Notes: generated by a model from the sequence alone, not told the origin. Counted from the stretch's first letter, positions 28,140 to 36,522 are shown. The stretch is DNA of 64,000 nucleotides from Ruegeria sp. THAF57 (GCF_903914075.1 NZ_CAIWNQ010000009.1:62001-126000), one strand, 5' to 3'. Numbers and translations: made by a program.

Positions 28140-28154
28140 TGTATCAATTGTATC
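28140..28154 (-). promoter_or_regulatory. Shared 15-bp element, copy upstream of the kinase gene
   Basis: On the minus strand this reads GATACA-ATT-GATACA, a 6-bp direct repeat with 9-bp period. The same 15 bases occur at 35238-35252 on the plus strand upstream of the DUF3137 gene. The spacing to the start codon is 61 nt here and 65 nt there, in the same orientation. A regulator site or promoter part is likely. A GCCTGC-TTTG-GCAGGC hairpin lies just upstream (28165-28180). Confidence 0.45.
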
Positions 28155-28186
28155 TGCGCCAAATGCCTGCTTTGGCAGGCGTACAC

Positions 28187-28215
28187 AAAAAAGGCCCCCT
28201 CGTTCAGAGGGGGCC
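28187..28215 (-). terminator. Intrinsic terminator of the exported-protein gene
   Basis: Perfect 8-bp stem GGCCCCCT (28193-28200) / AGGGGGCC (28208-28215), with six A directly left of it, giving a T-run when read on the minus strand. It ends the minus-strand block that begins at 35041. Confidence 0.9.
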
Positions 28216-28234
28216 GATCACTCGTTAAGATAAA

Positions 28235-29254
28235 TCAGTTCAATCGAAGAGTCTTGGGCTTGCTTCCACCCGACTGGACCTTGAGACCGCCATTGCCCGG
28301 GCTTTTGCAATTCATCGAATACTTGGCACCGTTCGACTGGAACTTGGGCGAGACACCTTCGATTTTCACCCAACCGTTTTCCGGGCCGTTGCCGTTGGGA
28401 ATATCCCAGGTGTGCTGCACCACGGCGATCTTGTTGGGTGCTGTCTTGGCGGTAAAGACGTTGCTTTTCTTGCCAGTGTTATGCACGAACCGATACTTGA
28501 TCTGAGCGTTGGCCGTATTGGTGGAAATTGCGGTTGTAGTCTTGATTTTGCAGGCCCCGTTGGGCGGCGCGATTTCAGTCAGTTTCATCGTAGCCTTCTT
28601 TACGGAAACCGGCTGGGTATAGCCTTTAACGCCACCCCCGGCCAAAGGCACGCGCGGCCCTGAGAACTTGCTGCAGACGATCTTGACCGTCTTCGGCGCA
28701 GAATATTCCCAGATTTGGTTATTGGACCCGGCGCCCGACGCCTCGACCGTGGTTTTCAGCGAAACCTTAAAGCTCACCTCGTGGTTAGAACCAAAGATTT
28801 GCTTGTCCGATTTACCCTGGTTGCGCAGGACGGTTGCTTTCATTTCGCACATGCTGACAGCCGCGGATTCGATCGTGCCGACGCTAAGGGCGAAGGGCCA
28901 GTTATAGTCGATGGACTTAGGGCGATTGCCGACCGAATAGGTGACTGTCTTTTTGTAAAATGACGTGCCTTGAACCTTGGCGGCGATACCGAAACCATGG
29001 GTGATTTCAGGCTCCATGGTCCAATTTTTGATCCGCCCTGCGGTGCCGGTGTCATATTTGAGATTGGCACCGACCACGAACTTTCCGTTCAGATCCAGCT
29101 TGGTATAATTCTGACCGTTGCTGAGAACTTTCAGCGAGGTCGGGTTTGTGTTGGTTACGGTCGCCACACCACTGTCGGCCGAGGCCACATGCGGCAAGGC
29201 GGCAAAAATGCCAGAGATCAGAGCTACGGTTTTGATACTGGTTACGGTCTTCAT
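28235..29254 (-). CDS. Exported protein of unknown family
   Basis: 339-residue secreted protein I do not recognise. Signal peptide MKTVTSIKTVALISGIFAAL, cleavage after ASA. The mature chain is rich in Thr, Lys, Ser and Asn with regular beta-strand spacing, and has four Cys (in SMCEM, IVCSK, GACKI, MNCKS) that could form two disulfides. The N-half (to about residue 220) and the C-half (ACKIKTTTAIS to the end) look like separate beta-sandwich units. No transmembrane segment after the signal. ATG 29254 is nine bases from GAAGGA; another ATG two codons earlier is closer to it. It is separated from the protease by 185 bp and may have its own promoter. It could be an effector or substrate of the neighbouring surface module. 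Confidence 0.75.
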   Translation of the reverse strand: MKTVTSIKTVALISGIFAALPHVASADSGVATVTNTNPTSLKVLSNGQNYTKLDLNGKFVVGANLKYDTGTAGRIKNWTMEPEITHGFGIAAKVQGTSFYKKTVTYSVGNRPKSIDYNWPFALSVGTIESAAVSMCEMKATVLRNQGKSDKQIFGSNHEVSFKVSLKTTVEASGAGSNNQIWEYSAPKTVKIVCSKFSGPRVPLAGGGVKGYTQPVSVKKATMKLTEIAPPNGACKIKTTTAISTNTANAQIKYRFVHNTGKKSNVFTAKTAPNKIAVVQHTWDIPNGNGPENGWVKIEGVSPKFQSNGAKYSMNCKSPGNGGLKVQSGGSKPKTLRLN

Positions 29255-29384
29255 AATCATAATTCCTTCAGCTTTCTGTTTGCTTGTGACTGTCTGTCGT
29301 CTGGCACCCGAGAAAGGTTCAAATTTTTTTTGAGGGCCTGTTCGAACTGCGCCTGCGGCGTGAGAATAAGGTTCAGACGTATCT

Positions 29385-29404
29385 GGCAGATGTCCGGCAG
29401 ATGT
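29385..29404. repeat. Tandem 9-bp direct repeat GGCAGATGT
   Basis: GGCAGATGT occurs at 29385-29393 and again at 29396-29404, an 11-bp period (about one helical turn). It lies in the 185-bp gap between the protease gene and the exported-protein gene, 131-150 bp before the latter's start. A protein-binding site is possible. Confidence 0.35.
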
Positions 29405-29439
29405 TTGGAATGTATCGACTTTGTCAGCGCCTTGTGCGG

Positions 29440-30855
29440 TCAGCACCCACCGGATTGCACAAGGCCATAACCAAAGCGCGTATCTCGGCCTGACGGACCA
29501 AGATCAACGGCTGTCTGGCGCAAGATGCGTCGCGCTTTGTCCAGAGACAGCCCGCCAAGGGATGCGTGCCGGGCCAGCAAAGCGGTCACAAGCGGCGCGG
29601 CATAAGATGTCCCCGACCGATAACCGCCGCCTTTCGCTGTAATGACCCATAAGTCGACCCCCGGCGCAGAGAACTCGATATGAGGGCCCTTGTTTGCCTT
29701 GCCATAAATCCGGCGGGCCGCGTCCACTGCTGTCACGGCAATGGTATCGGGGGATGCCGCTGGCAAACGCGGCGCGTTGCTGCTGTCATTTCCGGCGGCT
29801 GCAACCACGACCATGCCACGCGCGCGGGCTATGGCAAGCAATTCTACAAACACCGCGTTAGGCGCGCCTGACATCGACATATTGACCAACTGAACATTGC
29901 GCGCGCGTAGCCAGTCCAGACCCGTGGCAATATCTTCCAACCGTGCACCTTCACGGCCTTTGTCGCGACCAAAGGCTTCGGCCGCAAAAATCTCTGAACC
30001 CGGTGCCAAGCCGATAATCCCGCCTGAGCCATTCCCGGCGATTAACCCTACGACTGCCGTAGCATGGTCGGTTCCCGAGGGCCTGAGCCCCGGCGTCAGC
30101 ACAGACTGACGCTGGATGCGCACCCCGGCAAGCGCCGGGTGGCCCGCCTGAACAGGGCCGTCGATTACTCCGACCCGCACGGCGCGCCGAAGAGCGCAGG
30201 ATTGCTCAGGAGGATCTCCTACCATCGCGGCAGCATAGAGACGCGGCGGGGCCGCAAACCCGTAAATGTGATGGCGGTCAACGTCAGCATCTGGCGCAGG
30301 GATAGCCAAAGCAGCGCGGGCGTCTGCAAGTGTCAGCCCTTGGGGGAAAGCATAAAACAGCATGACCCGGCCCATCTGAGGTAGATTTCGCCTGCGCAAA
30401 AGCTGCGCCCCACGATCTTGCAACACATCCCGTGCCGTTTGCTCTTGTCGCGCTGGGATAAGAACAGTGTATTCCGGTGAACCGTCCGGCGCAGGCACCA
30501 TGTCCCGCGCAGCGCGCTCAGTGTTGCGCTGGCGTTGTGCGCAAAGCGTGATGGACCCAAGGTCTCGTCCGGTTGTTCCACGGATGGCCCAGACAAGGCG
30601 ATAGGTTTCGCCCGCCCGAAGCCCCCGCGACGGCACAGCGATCGTGACTTGGCTGCGTGACCAGCGTAGCACCTGCATTTTGAGGGTCTGACCCCGGCTG
30701 GTCGCGAGAATGTCACTGGGTCTTCCGCCAAAATCGCGGGCTTCAATTCGGATGGTATCTCTGGGCTTTACGCATCCCGTGGCGATGATCCGAAAGTCTT
30801 CGGCCTGCGCTGCAATCGGTAAAGCAAGCAATAGAAGGAGCATGAAAATACGCAT
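29440..30855 (-). CDS. Exported subtilisin-like serine protease (S8)
   Basis: 471-residue periplasmic or secreted subtilase. Signal peptide MRIFMLLLLLALPIAAQA. Residues 20-115 form an IPT/Ig-like beta domain not usual in subtilases. Residues about 127-200 look like an I9/S8 propeptide (YTVLIPA strand, helix, strand, helix, strand). Catalytic triad D232 (GVIDGPV), H264 (TDHATAVVG) and S417 (GTSYAAP), with oxyanion N356 (AAGNDS). The start is ATG 30855, behind GGAGGGG and 2 bp after the anti-sigma stop; an overlapping TTG at 30861 is less likely. Co-transcription with a sigma/anti-sigma pair suggests regulated proteolysis, perhaps of the anti-sigma factor or of the secreted partners. Confidence 0.93.
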   Translation of the reverse strand: MRIFMLLLLLALPIAAQAEDFRIIATGCVKPRDTIRIEARDFGGRPSDILATSRGQTLKMQVLRWSRSQVTIAVPSRGLRAGETYRLVWAIRGTTGRDLGSITLCAQRQRNTERAARDMVPAPDGSPEYTVLIPARQEQTARDVLQDRGAQLLRRRNLPQMGRVMLFYAFPQGLTLADARAALAIPAPDADVDRHHIYGFAAPPRLYAAAMVGDPPEQSCALRRAVRVGVIDGPVQAGHPALAGVRIQRQSVLTPGLRPSGTDHATAVVGLIAGNGSGGIIGLAPGSEIFAAEAFGRDKGREGARLEDIATGLDWLRARNVQLVNMSMSGAPNAVFVELLAIARARGMVVVAAAGNDSSNAPRLPAASPDTIAVTAVDAARRIYGKANKGPHIEFSAPGVDLWVITAKGGGYRSGTSYAAPLVTALLARHASLGGLSLDKARRILRQTAVDLGPSGRDTRFGYGLVQSGGC

Positions 30856-30857
30856 GA

Positions 30858-31466
30858 TCAATCCCCTCCCTCGACTTCGACGCTTTCCACAATCCCCGTT
30901 GCGGCGTTTAGACGGTCCAACGCACGGGCGGCGGCGCCTTCGTCTTTCGCGGCCAGCGTATACAGACCCAAAGCCGACGGCCCGGACACGATGGTCAAGT
31001 CCAATTCCAGCAAAAGGGCGCGGATTTCTTTTTCGGTGGCTGTCGCTGCAAATGCCACTGTCAGGGTTGGCCCAGTGTCCAGAGATTCAGGACCACCATC
31101 GGCCAGCTCGACATCTGGTCCAGTGTTCAAATAGGGCAACGTCGCCTGAACGGCCAGCAAAGCCATTGCTGCAATGGCGGCGATTTTCCAAAGTCCGGGC
31201 TTTGTTGCTTTTGGCTGCGTCACGGAGCGATTTGCATTTGCATCCCGCATAAGCCTTGCCAACCCAAACTCACCCGGAGAGGTTTCGACTTCGGTCCCTT
31301 GCATTTGTATCCGCGCGGCCGTCAAAGCAGCCAACTCGGCCCGTAGTTCGGGATTTGCAGCAACGGCCTGTTCAAGCACACGGCGCTCTTCACCCTCCAA
31401 GGTATCATTTGCAAGAAACACCAACAGGTCTTGAGGTTCATCATCCTCGCTATTTGGACCGGTCAT
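30858..31466 (-). CDS. Membrane anti-sigma factor with propeptide-like periplasmic domain
   Basis: 202-residue single-pass protein. Residues about 10-55 (LLVFLANDTLEGEERRVLEQ) form an anti-sigma domain of the RskA/ChrR-like helical type, without a clear zinc site. A membrane helix spans about 92-111. The periplasmic part ends in a compact unit at 134-199 with strand-helix-strand-helix-strand order (LTVAFA, EKEIRALLLELD, LTIVSG, ALGLYTLAA, RALDRLNA, VESVEVE). This parallels the S8 propeptide region of the next gene's product. It overlaps the ECF sigma gene by 4 bp and ends 2 bp before the protease. Role: hold the sigma factor at the membrane until a periplasmic signal; the protease link is inference. 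Confidence 0.85.
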   Translation of the reverse strand: MTGPNSEDDEPQDLLVFLANDTLEGEERRVLEQAVAANPELRAELAALTAARIQMQGTEVETSPGEFGLARLMRDANANRSVTQPKATKPGLWKIAAIAAMALLAVQATLPYLNTGPDVELADGGPESLDTGPTLTVAFAATATEKEIRALLLELDLTIVSGPSALGLYTLAAKDEGAAARALDRLNAATGIVESVEVEGGD

Positions 31467-32017
31467 GTGGCTGCCTCCTTCATCCGACCTGACAGGCAGC
31501 GCAACAAAAGCTTCTTTGCGTGAAAAATTCGCGTTTTGATCGTGTTTTCAGGGGCGTCAACCACGCGCGAAATCTCGCCGTAACTCATGTCTTCGTAGAA
31601 CGCGAGCTCAATGGCGCTGCGGTGATCGGCTTTAAGCCCCTCAAGACAGAACCGAAGATGTTCGGCCTCTTGCGCGGCGGCAAGGCAGGCCACGGCATCA
31701 GGCCCTTCATCAACCTGCTCGGGCAGGTCATCGCTTGGCGAGATACGTTTATGTTTTCTGAAGTGATCCATCGTCTTCCTGTAGGCAATTCCAAATACCC
31801 AGGTCTTGACAGCAGACCGACCCTCGAACTTACCGGCCGAGCGCCAGACTTCCATGAAGACCTCATGAAGTATGTCGCCCGCTTCGAACGGATCGTTCAT
31901 TTTTGAAGCAATAAATCTGTAAACCGGCTTCTCCAGCGCCCGGTACAAACCGGCCAAAGCGGTCTTGTCCCCGCCCGCGACGGCCTGCAGCAAGGCGTTC
32001 AGTTGTGCGTTATTCAT
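31463..32017 (-). CDS. ECF-family RNA polymerase sigma factor
   Basis: 184-residue extracytoplasmic-function sigma factor. Region 2 runs about residues 25-95, with FEAGDILHEVFMEVW and the -10-binding KTWVFGIAYRKTMDHFRKHKR. Region 4 runs about 120-178, with the helix-turn-helix MSYGEISRVVDAPENTIKTR. No C-terminal extension. ATG 32017 lies 2 bp after the stop of the secreted-protein gene, and its stop overlaps the anti-sigma start, so all are one transcription unit and probably autoregulated. No unambiguous ECF -35/-10 pair was found before 35041. Confidence 0.95.
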   Translation of the reverse strand: MNNAQLNALLQAVAGGDKTALAGLYRALEKPVYRFIASKMNDPFEAGDILHEVFMEVWRSAGKFEGRSAVKTWVFGIAYRKTMDHFRKHKRISPSDDLPEQVDEGPDAVACLAAAQEAEHLRFCLEGLKADHRSAIELAFYEDMSYGEISRVVDAPENTIKTRIFHAKKLLLRCLSGRMKEAAT

Positions 32018-32019
32018 GG

Positions 32020-33153
32020 CTATTGCCTAAGCTGCAAAACAGGTTGCTGGCTTGGCGAAGTGTTCAGTCCACGTACCGAAGACACAGCCAACAGGTTCCC
32101 TGCAGTGTCAAACGCGGCAACCCGCCAGCGCAAAACCCTGATCTTACGCAAGCGATCAAGCGTGAAGTCTTTCAATCGCGTTGACCGTTCTTTGGTATCC
32201 AAAGCGGCGATCTGTTTTGGCGCAAGCCCACCGGCACCCGAATCCAGAAATTCCAGACGATAGAGGCTTGCGTTGGGAACCGGTTGCCAACTGAACACAG
32301 TCGCCGCGCTTAGCCCTGCGCCCGGTTGGGGCGCCGAAAGATTTAGCATTGGCTTGGAGGCTGGATCCGGCGTTTGCGGCTCAATGGGCACGGCGGTGAC
32401 CGTATAGCGCAGATCGGGCACGGATAGCGTAAAGCTGCCTCGCTGTCCGGGCGAGGGTACGAACCGCACCCTGTAGATGCCGGGTCGATCTACCGGCAGC
32501 GGCGGGCTTTCAAATGTGACGCGCCGTGCGCCTGCCAGAACCTGACGAACTCTTCCGACGACACGGAAATCACCCGCGACGTCCGACGGACCGGCAACCT
32601 CCCACGCGCCGTCAAGGATGCCGCGTCCGTTCGTAGTCAACTCAAGCCGGGCCGCCAATTGTGAGCCGCTGGGAACCACCCGGAAAAGACTGTCGTCGTC
32701 AAAGGCAAGATCAGCAAAACGCACGGCCAGTGGACCGCCGCTGGTCGTTTGCAGGCGCAAGGTTGCGGGCGCCGAGGTTCCGTTGAAATCCGTGAAGCTG
32801 CGGGTCAGAACGGCGTTGCCCGCCTGCGCAATCCGTGCCGCTGTTGTCCGGTCAACAACAAGCCGTTCGGACAGTGTTACAAAGATCAGACCACCGCCTG
32901 GATGCTGCACCGTTCGGCGCAGCGGGCCGCCAATAGTACCGCCGGTGCTGAGTTGCGCGCCGGGCGAAGTGACCGTAACGGCTCTTGCTGTTCGCGAGAT
33001 TACCCCGACGCGCCAGTTCAAGGTTATTGCGGATTCACCCGACCCATTGACGCGCGCCGTCGGAGGATTGACGGAAACCGGCCCCGCTGCATGAGCCAAG
33101 CCGCACAAAAGGGACAAGACAAAGCTGAGTATGAGTGTTGGCAGAAATCGCAT
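32020..33153 (-). CDS. Secreted Ig/fibronectin-like protein of the surface module
   Basis: 377-residue exported protein of unknown function. Signal peptide MRFLPTLILSFVLSLLCGLAHA. The N-terminal part (about 24-115) has an Ig-like sandwich pattern beginning VSVNPPTARVNGSG. The C-terminal 90 residues look like a fibronectin-type fold (ATVFSWQPVPNASLYRLEF to LRWRVAAFDTAGNLLAVSSVR). No Cys in the mature chain and no membrane segment. It lies 10 bp after the beta-barrel gene and 2 bp before the sigma factor. A periplasmic or surface partner of the barrel, or the ligand that signals to the anti-sigma factor, is plausible but unproven. Confidence 0.8.
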   Translation of the reverse strand: MRFLPTLILSFVLSLLCGLAHAAGPVSVNPPTARVNGSGESAITLNWRVGVISRTARAVTVTSPGAQLSTGGTIGGPLRRTVQHPGGGLIFVTLSERLVVDRTTAARIAQAGNAVLTRSFTDFNGTSAPATLRLQTTSGGPLAVRFADLAFDDDSLFRVVPSGSQLAARLELTTNGRGILDGAWEVAGPSDVAGDFRVVGRVRQVLAGARRVTFESPPLPVDRPGIYRVRFVPSPGQRGSFTLSVPDLRYTVTAVPIEPQTPDPASKPMLNLSAPQPGAGLSAATVFSWQPVPNASLYRLEFLDSGAGGLAPKQIAALDTKERSTRLKDFTLDRLRKIRVLRWRVAAFDTAGNLLAVSSVRGLNTSPSQQPVLQLRQ

Positions 33154-33163
33154 ACTCCGCCTC

Positions 33164-35041
33164 CTACCTGAAGAAATTCGTTGTTGCGCGAAGGGTCAGG
33201 CCGACCAGAGTATCCTCGTCCCCGCCACTTTCGCTGGCATAGGGCCCGTCGGCGCGGCTTGCGCTCAGAACCAGTTCGGCTGTTGGGTGGAACCGCCACG
33301 CCAGTTCGGTTGCATAATACTCTCCGTCCAGCGCGAAGGGTTCATCAGTGCGCGTTATGCCGGTATCGAGCCGAAAAATCAGATCATCCGGCCGCAGCGC
33401 ATAGCTGAAGCCCAAAGTGGCTTCGTACCGCTCCCATGTATCAAAATCGCCATCCACACGCGTGTATCCCGCGGTGCCATTCACATTCGCCCGATCGTTG
33501 ACGCCATAGTCAAAAGCTGCGTTCAAACTGTGGCTGTCGGTGTCGATATCCAACACCCCCTGATCATCTTCACGGATGCGGACATAATCCAGTGACCAAT
33601 TGCCGACATCCCCCAGCTTGTCGAACCCCACATACAAAGTTGTTGAGGTATAATCCTCCGGCGGGGGTGCCGCGTTGGGGGTCGTCAGCCGATCCTGTTC
33701 GATATAGCCACCCCCAAAACGCAGGGCTGTACCCTGCCAGAACCCCTCGCCCTGCAAGTCATAGCGGAGGTCGGTCAGGACTTGCGAAATCCGATCTTCG
33801 GGCCAGTCGGATGGCCCCCCGACATTGGTTTTCTGAGTATCTGCAAAGATGTTCAAAGCGAACCGGTTGGCGCTGTAATCCATCGTGAGTCGCCAGGTTT
33901 CGGCCCCGACTGCAACACCGGGATTGGCGAGCGAAAAATAGTCCTGATCTGCTTTTTCATAGCCCAACCCCACGGTTAAGGCCCGGTCACCCGCATCCGT
34001 GTTCAAAATGTCGTAGCTTAGGTGGGACAGAACCGCATTTGCACTGGTTTCCGGCAATGGGCCGCCGTCGTCTTCGTCCCATTCGGTCTGTGACCAAACC
34101 GACCCATAATACAATCGCCCACCCAACAATGTCCCGTCCAGCGAAAGCGACGAGCCTTGACCGGAACCTGTCGCGCTGCCGCCATAGGGGTCACCATCGC
34201 CGGTATAGGTCTGCACGGACACCCTGAAGTCCTGCGTAGCAAAAGGTTGGAACGCGAACCTTGCCCCCTGCATGCGGCTGTCTTCGTCCGCCAACCCTGT
34301 GAAGTTGGCGGCTCCCAATGCGTCGGCACTTTGCGACGCGAAGGCCCCCAGTTCCACGCGCTGATCAAACAGGCCCATGTCGACCGATAGACCGCGCCGG
34401 GAAACATCGCCCACAAGCGCGCGGTCATAGTCGAGCATCTGATGGCCCAATCGCCCAGTTAAGTTTGTGGCACCCAGCGTGCGATTGAACTCGAACAGAT
34501 ATTCGGCAATATCTACCGGGTTTTCGGTGATCCTCTCGACGGGGCGCGTTGAGCCCAAGTAACTGACTTGTCCGCGAAAACTACCTTCTTCATTTTCCAC
34601 GCCAAATGAACCGCTGCTTGAGGCGTTTGCGGCTTCGTCGCTGTTGAGAGATTGGATGCTGGCCTCGTGGCTGGCGTCAATGGAAACTGTTAACCGGCTG
34701 CGGGCCGTGGTCAGGAAGCTGTAACTGGCGATCGGCACAAAGCCGCCACCCTCAAGCAGATAGACGGTCACATCGTGGAACTCACCCGCCAAAGGGGTGA
34801 CAATGTTCAGAACAAGCTGTCCATTCTCGACCGCCGCGACATCGGTCATGTCGATGCCGTCAACTTCGATTGCCACCTCTCCGGTCAGGCTGGAAATGTC
34901 GAGCGGCAGGAAAAGCGTTTGCCCGGCTTCCAGCGTCCCAAGATCTTCAATCAGATCCTGCGCGACTGCGGGGGTGGTCGCCATGGCCAATCCACCGATG
35001 CACAAAAAACACCGGACTTTCTGTTTGAATTGCTGCCGCAA
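33164..35041 (-). CDS. Outer-membrane beta-barrel protein of the surface module
   Basis: 625-residue outer-membrane protein. Signal MRQQFKQKVRCFLCIGGLAMATTPAVAQ. Residues about 29-115 form a periplasmic or plug-like domain (DLGTLEAGQTLFLPLDISS). From about 120 there are about 25 amphipathic strands rich in aromatic and Gly residues, ending TNFFR. The terminal FFR rather than plain F is a slight departure from the usual barrel signal. The start is TTG 35041, preceded by GAGGG at about seven bases; no ATG gives a signal peptide. First gene of the operon with the secreted protein, sigma, anti-sigma and protease. Likely a large pore, adhesin or secretion barrel; not recognisably an autotransporter or TonB receptor. 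Confidence 0.82.
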   Translation of the reverse strand: MRQQFKQKVRCFLCIGGLAMATTPAVAQDLIEDLGTLEAGQTLFLPLDISSLTGEVAIEVDGIDMTDVAAVENGQLVLNIVTPLAGEFHDVTVYLLEGGGFVPIASYSFLTTARSRLTVSIDASHEASIQSLNSDEAANASSSGSFGVENEEGSFRGQVSYLGSTRPVERITENPVDIAEYLFEFNRTLGATNLTGRLGHQMLDYDRALVGDVSRRGLSVDMGLFDQRVELGAFASQSADALGAANFTGLADEDSRMQGARFAFQPFATQDFRVSVQTYTGDGDPYGGSATGSGQGSSLSLDGTLLGGRLYYGSVWSQTEWDEDDGGPLPETSANAVLSHLSYDILNTDAGDRALTVGLGYEKADQDYFSLANPGVAVGAETWRLTMDYSANRFALNIFADTQKTNVGGPSDWPEDRISQVLTDLRYDLQGEGFWQGTALRFGGGYIEQDRLTTPNAAPPPEDYTSTTLYVGFDKLGDVGNWSLDYVRIREDDQGVLDIDTDSHSLNAAFDYGVNDRANVNGTAGYTRVDGDFDTWERYEATLGFSYALRPDDLIFRLDTGITRTDEPFALDGEYYATELAWRFHPTAELVLSASRADGPYASESGGDEDTLVGLTLRATTNFFR

Positions 35042-35237
35042 AACTGCGCCCTCGTCGTCTCGTCGCAGTGCAACGCCCTATGCGGCGAAACTGCCTAAAA
35101 TATTGTTTTGCTAAGGATCAGGAGAGAGCAGTAACGAGACAAGCCACTGTAATGTCTCAATTGTTGCTGTTGTGTATCAGCTTGGGTCACGCACTAAATC
35201 ACACAAGGCTTTGGTGCCTGTGCAACGTGTCTGACAG

Positions 35238-35252
35238 GATACAATTGATACA
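35238..35252 (+). promoter_or_regulatory. Shared 15-bp element, copy upstream of the DUF3137 gene
   Basis: GATACA-ATT-GATACA, identical to the minus-strand element at 28140-28154. It lies 65 nt before the DUF3137 start and about 200 bp before the divergent beta-barrel operon start, so it could also serve the latter. Confidence 0.45.
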
Positions 35253-35317
35253 CCCGCAGGGATATTCCGAAGGCTCTGCCCGAAGTAAAGTCTGCACGTA
35301 CCCAGACTGCAAAAGGC

Positions 35318-36292
35318 ATGGTGATGGCTGAATACGAGTTTGTTGAAAGTGCCCCGTTCGAAGCGGGGTTTGCAGAAGTGTATGAATGGCAGATTGCCCC
35401 CTTTTTGCGCGGCAAAGAGGAAGAGCGCCAAGCCGCTATCTCGCGCAGCATGGTCTGGGTGAAACTTATTGGCATTGTCTCGGTCGTTCTGGCTGCTTTG
35501 GCATCGTATTACGTCCACCCGCTCCTGGGTATTTTTCCACTGGGGTTTGGTGGCGGTGCAGCGTTGATTATCTATCTCGAACGCGGAAGCCGCATCAGCA
35601 AGGACGTGTCGGGTTTCGTGCGTCCGATCTTGTGCAAGTTTCTAGGCAACATGGACTTGCACCCACAGGTCCCCGCCGACTTTATGCCAATAGGCCGCCT
35701 TGTTGCCCTGCAGATTTTACCCAAGGCCGAGCGGATACGCGAGGACACAGCCATCACGGGAACATGGCGGGATACAAACTACAAGCTGCTGAAGATGAGT
35801 TGCTCTGAAAGCTATCGCGATCACAATGACGACCGGAAATACAGAACCTTGTTCGCCGGAATCGTGCTTGAGATCGACTGCCCGGTCTACATGCCACGCA
35901 CTGTGTTCGTCAAGGATTTTGGCGAGACCCTGAACAAGCTGTATTCTTGGGCGTCCCGCAATACCTTGCCAACTCATCGCTGGGATTTGGGTGTTGAAGA
36001 TGCCGAACAGGTTTTTGAGGTCTACACTGACGACCCGGCCCAACTTGGTCAGTATCTTAAACCTCAATTCGCCGATACGCTGACGGACATTGCCGGACGG
36101 TTTCAGGGAGGTAAGGATTACTGCGCAGCGGCCTTTTCTGGCAGGCGGTTCTATCTGGCACTCAGCTTGCCGCATAGCTTTTTGGGGTTTGATGTCGCCG
36201 GCGCCCCCCTGAGCGAGGCTAATGACAGCATCCACCGTGCTTTGCGCGATCTGATGACGCCAAGGCAGATCATCGACGCCCTGCACGCCTGA
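35318..36292 (+). CDS. DUF3137 membrane protein
   Basis: 324-residue DUF3137 protein of unknown function. Two membrane helices at about 44-62 and 66-86 follow a short cytoplasmic N-terminus. The remaining 235 residues form a soluble domain with YKLLKMSCSESYRDHNDDRKYRTLFAG-type family spacing and a C-terminal FYLALSLPHSFLGFD. Some family members are linked to fibronectin or lemA-like genes. ATG 35318 and ATG 35324 are both possible; the first has AAAAGG nearby. Divergent from the beta-barrel operon. Confidence 0.82.
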   Translation: MVMAEYEFVESAPFEAGFAEVYEWQIAPFLRGKEEERQAAISRSMVWVKLIGIVSVVLAALASYYVHPLLGIFPLGFGGGAALIIYLERGSRISKDVSGFVRPILCKFLGNMDLHPQVPADFMPIGRLVALQILPKAERIREDTAITGTWRDTNYKLLKMSCSESYRDHNDDRKYRTLFAGIVLEIDCPVYMPRTVFVKDFGETLNKLYSWASRNTLPTHRWDLGVEDAEQVFEVYTDDPAQLGQYLKPQFADTLTDIAGRFQGGKDYCAAAFSGRRFYLALSLPHSFLGFDVAGAPLSEANDSIHRALRDLMTPRQIIDALHA

Positions 36293-36522
36293 GGGGTGTG
36301 GCGTTGGCTTCGCCTGTGCTTTCAGGCAAACGCAATATCGACTGAGCCGAATGGACCGAAATCCGCTTGGAATTTACTTCCCGGAGGGCATTTGGCCGGA
36401 CTCAACGCCCTGTCCGCATTGCGACGTCCTGCGCGCCACCTTTACCGATCACATTTGCCATCTCACCTTCATAATCCAGCGTTTGATTTTCCGGTGACCG
36501 CCCGCGGTAAAGGTCACAAGCT

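Noticed and set aside
35042-35130. ECF-type promoter (GGAAC / CGTT-like) before the beta-barrel operon
   Set aside because: No pair at the right spacing could be identified by eye; autoregulation remains inference.
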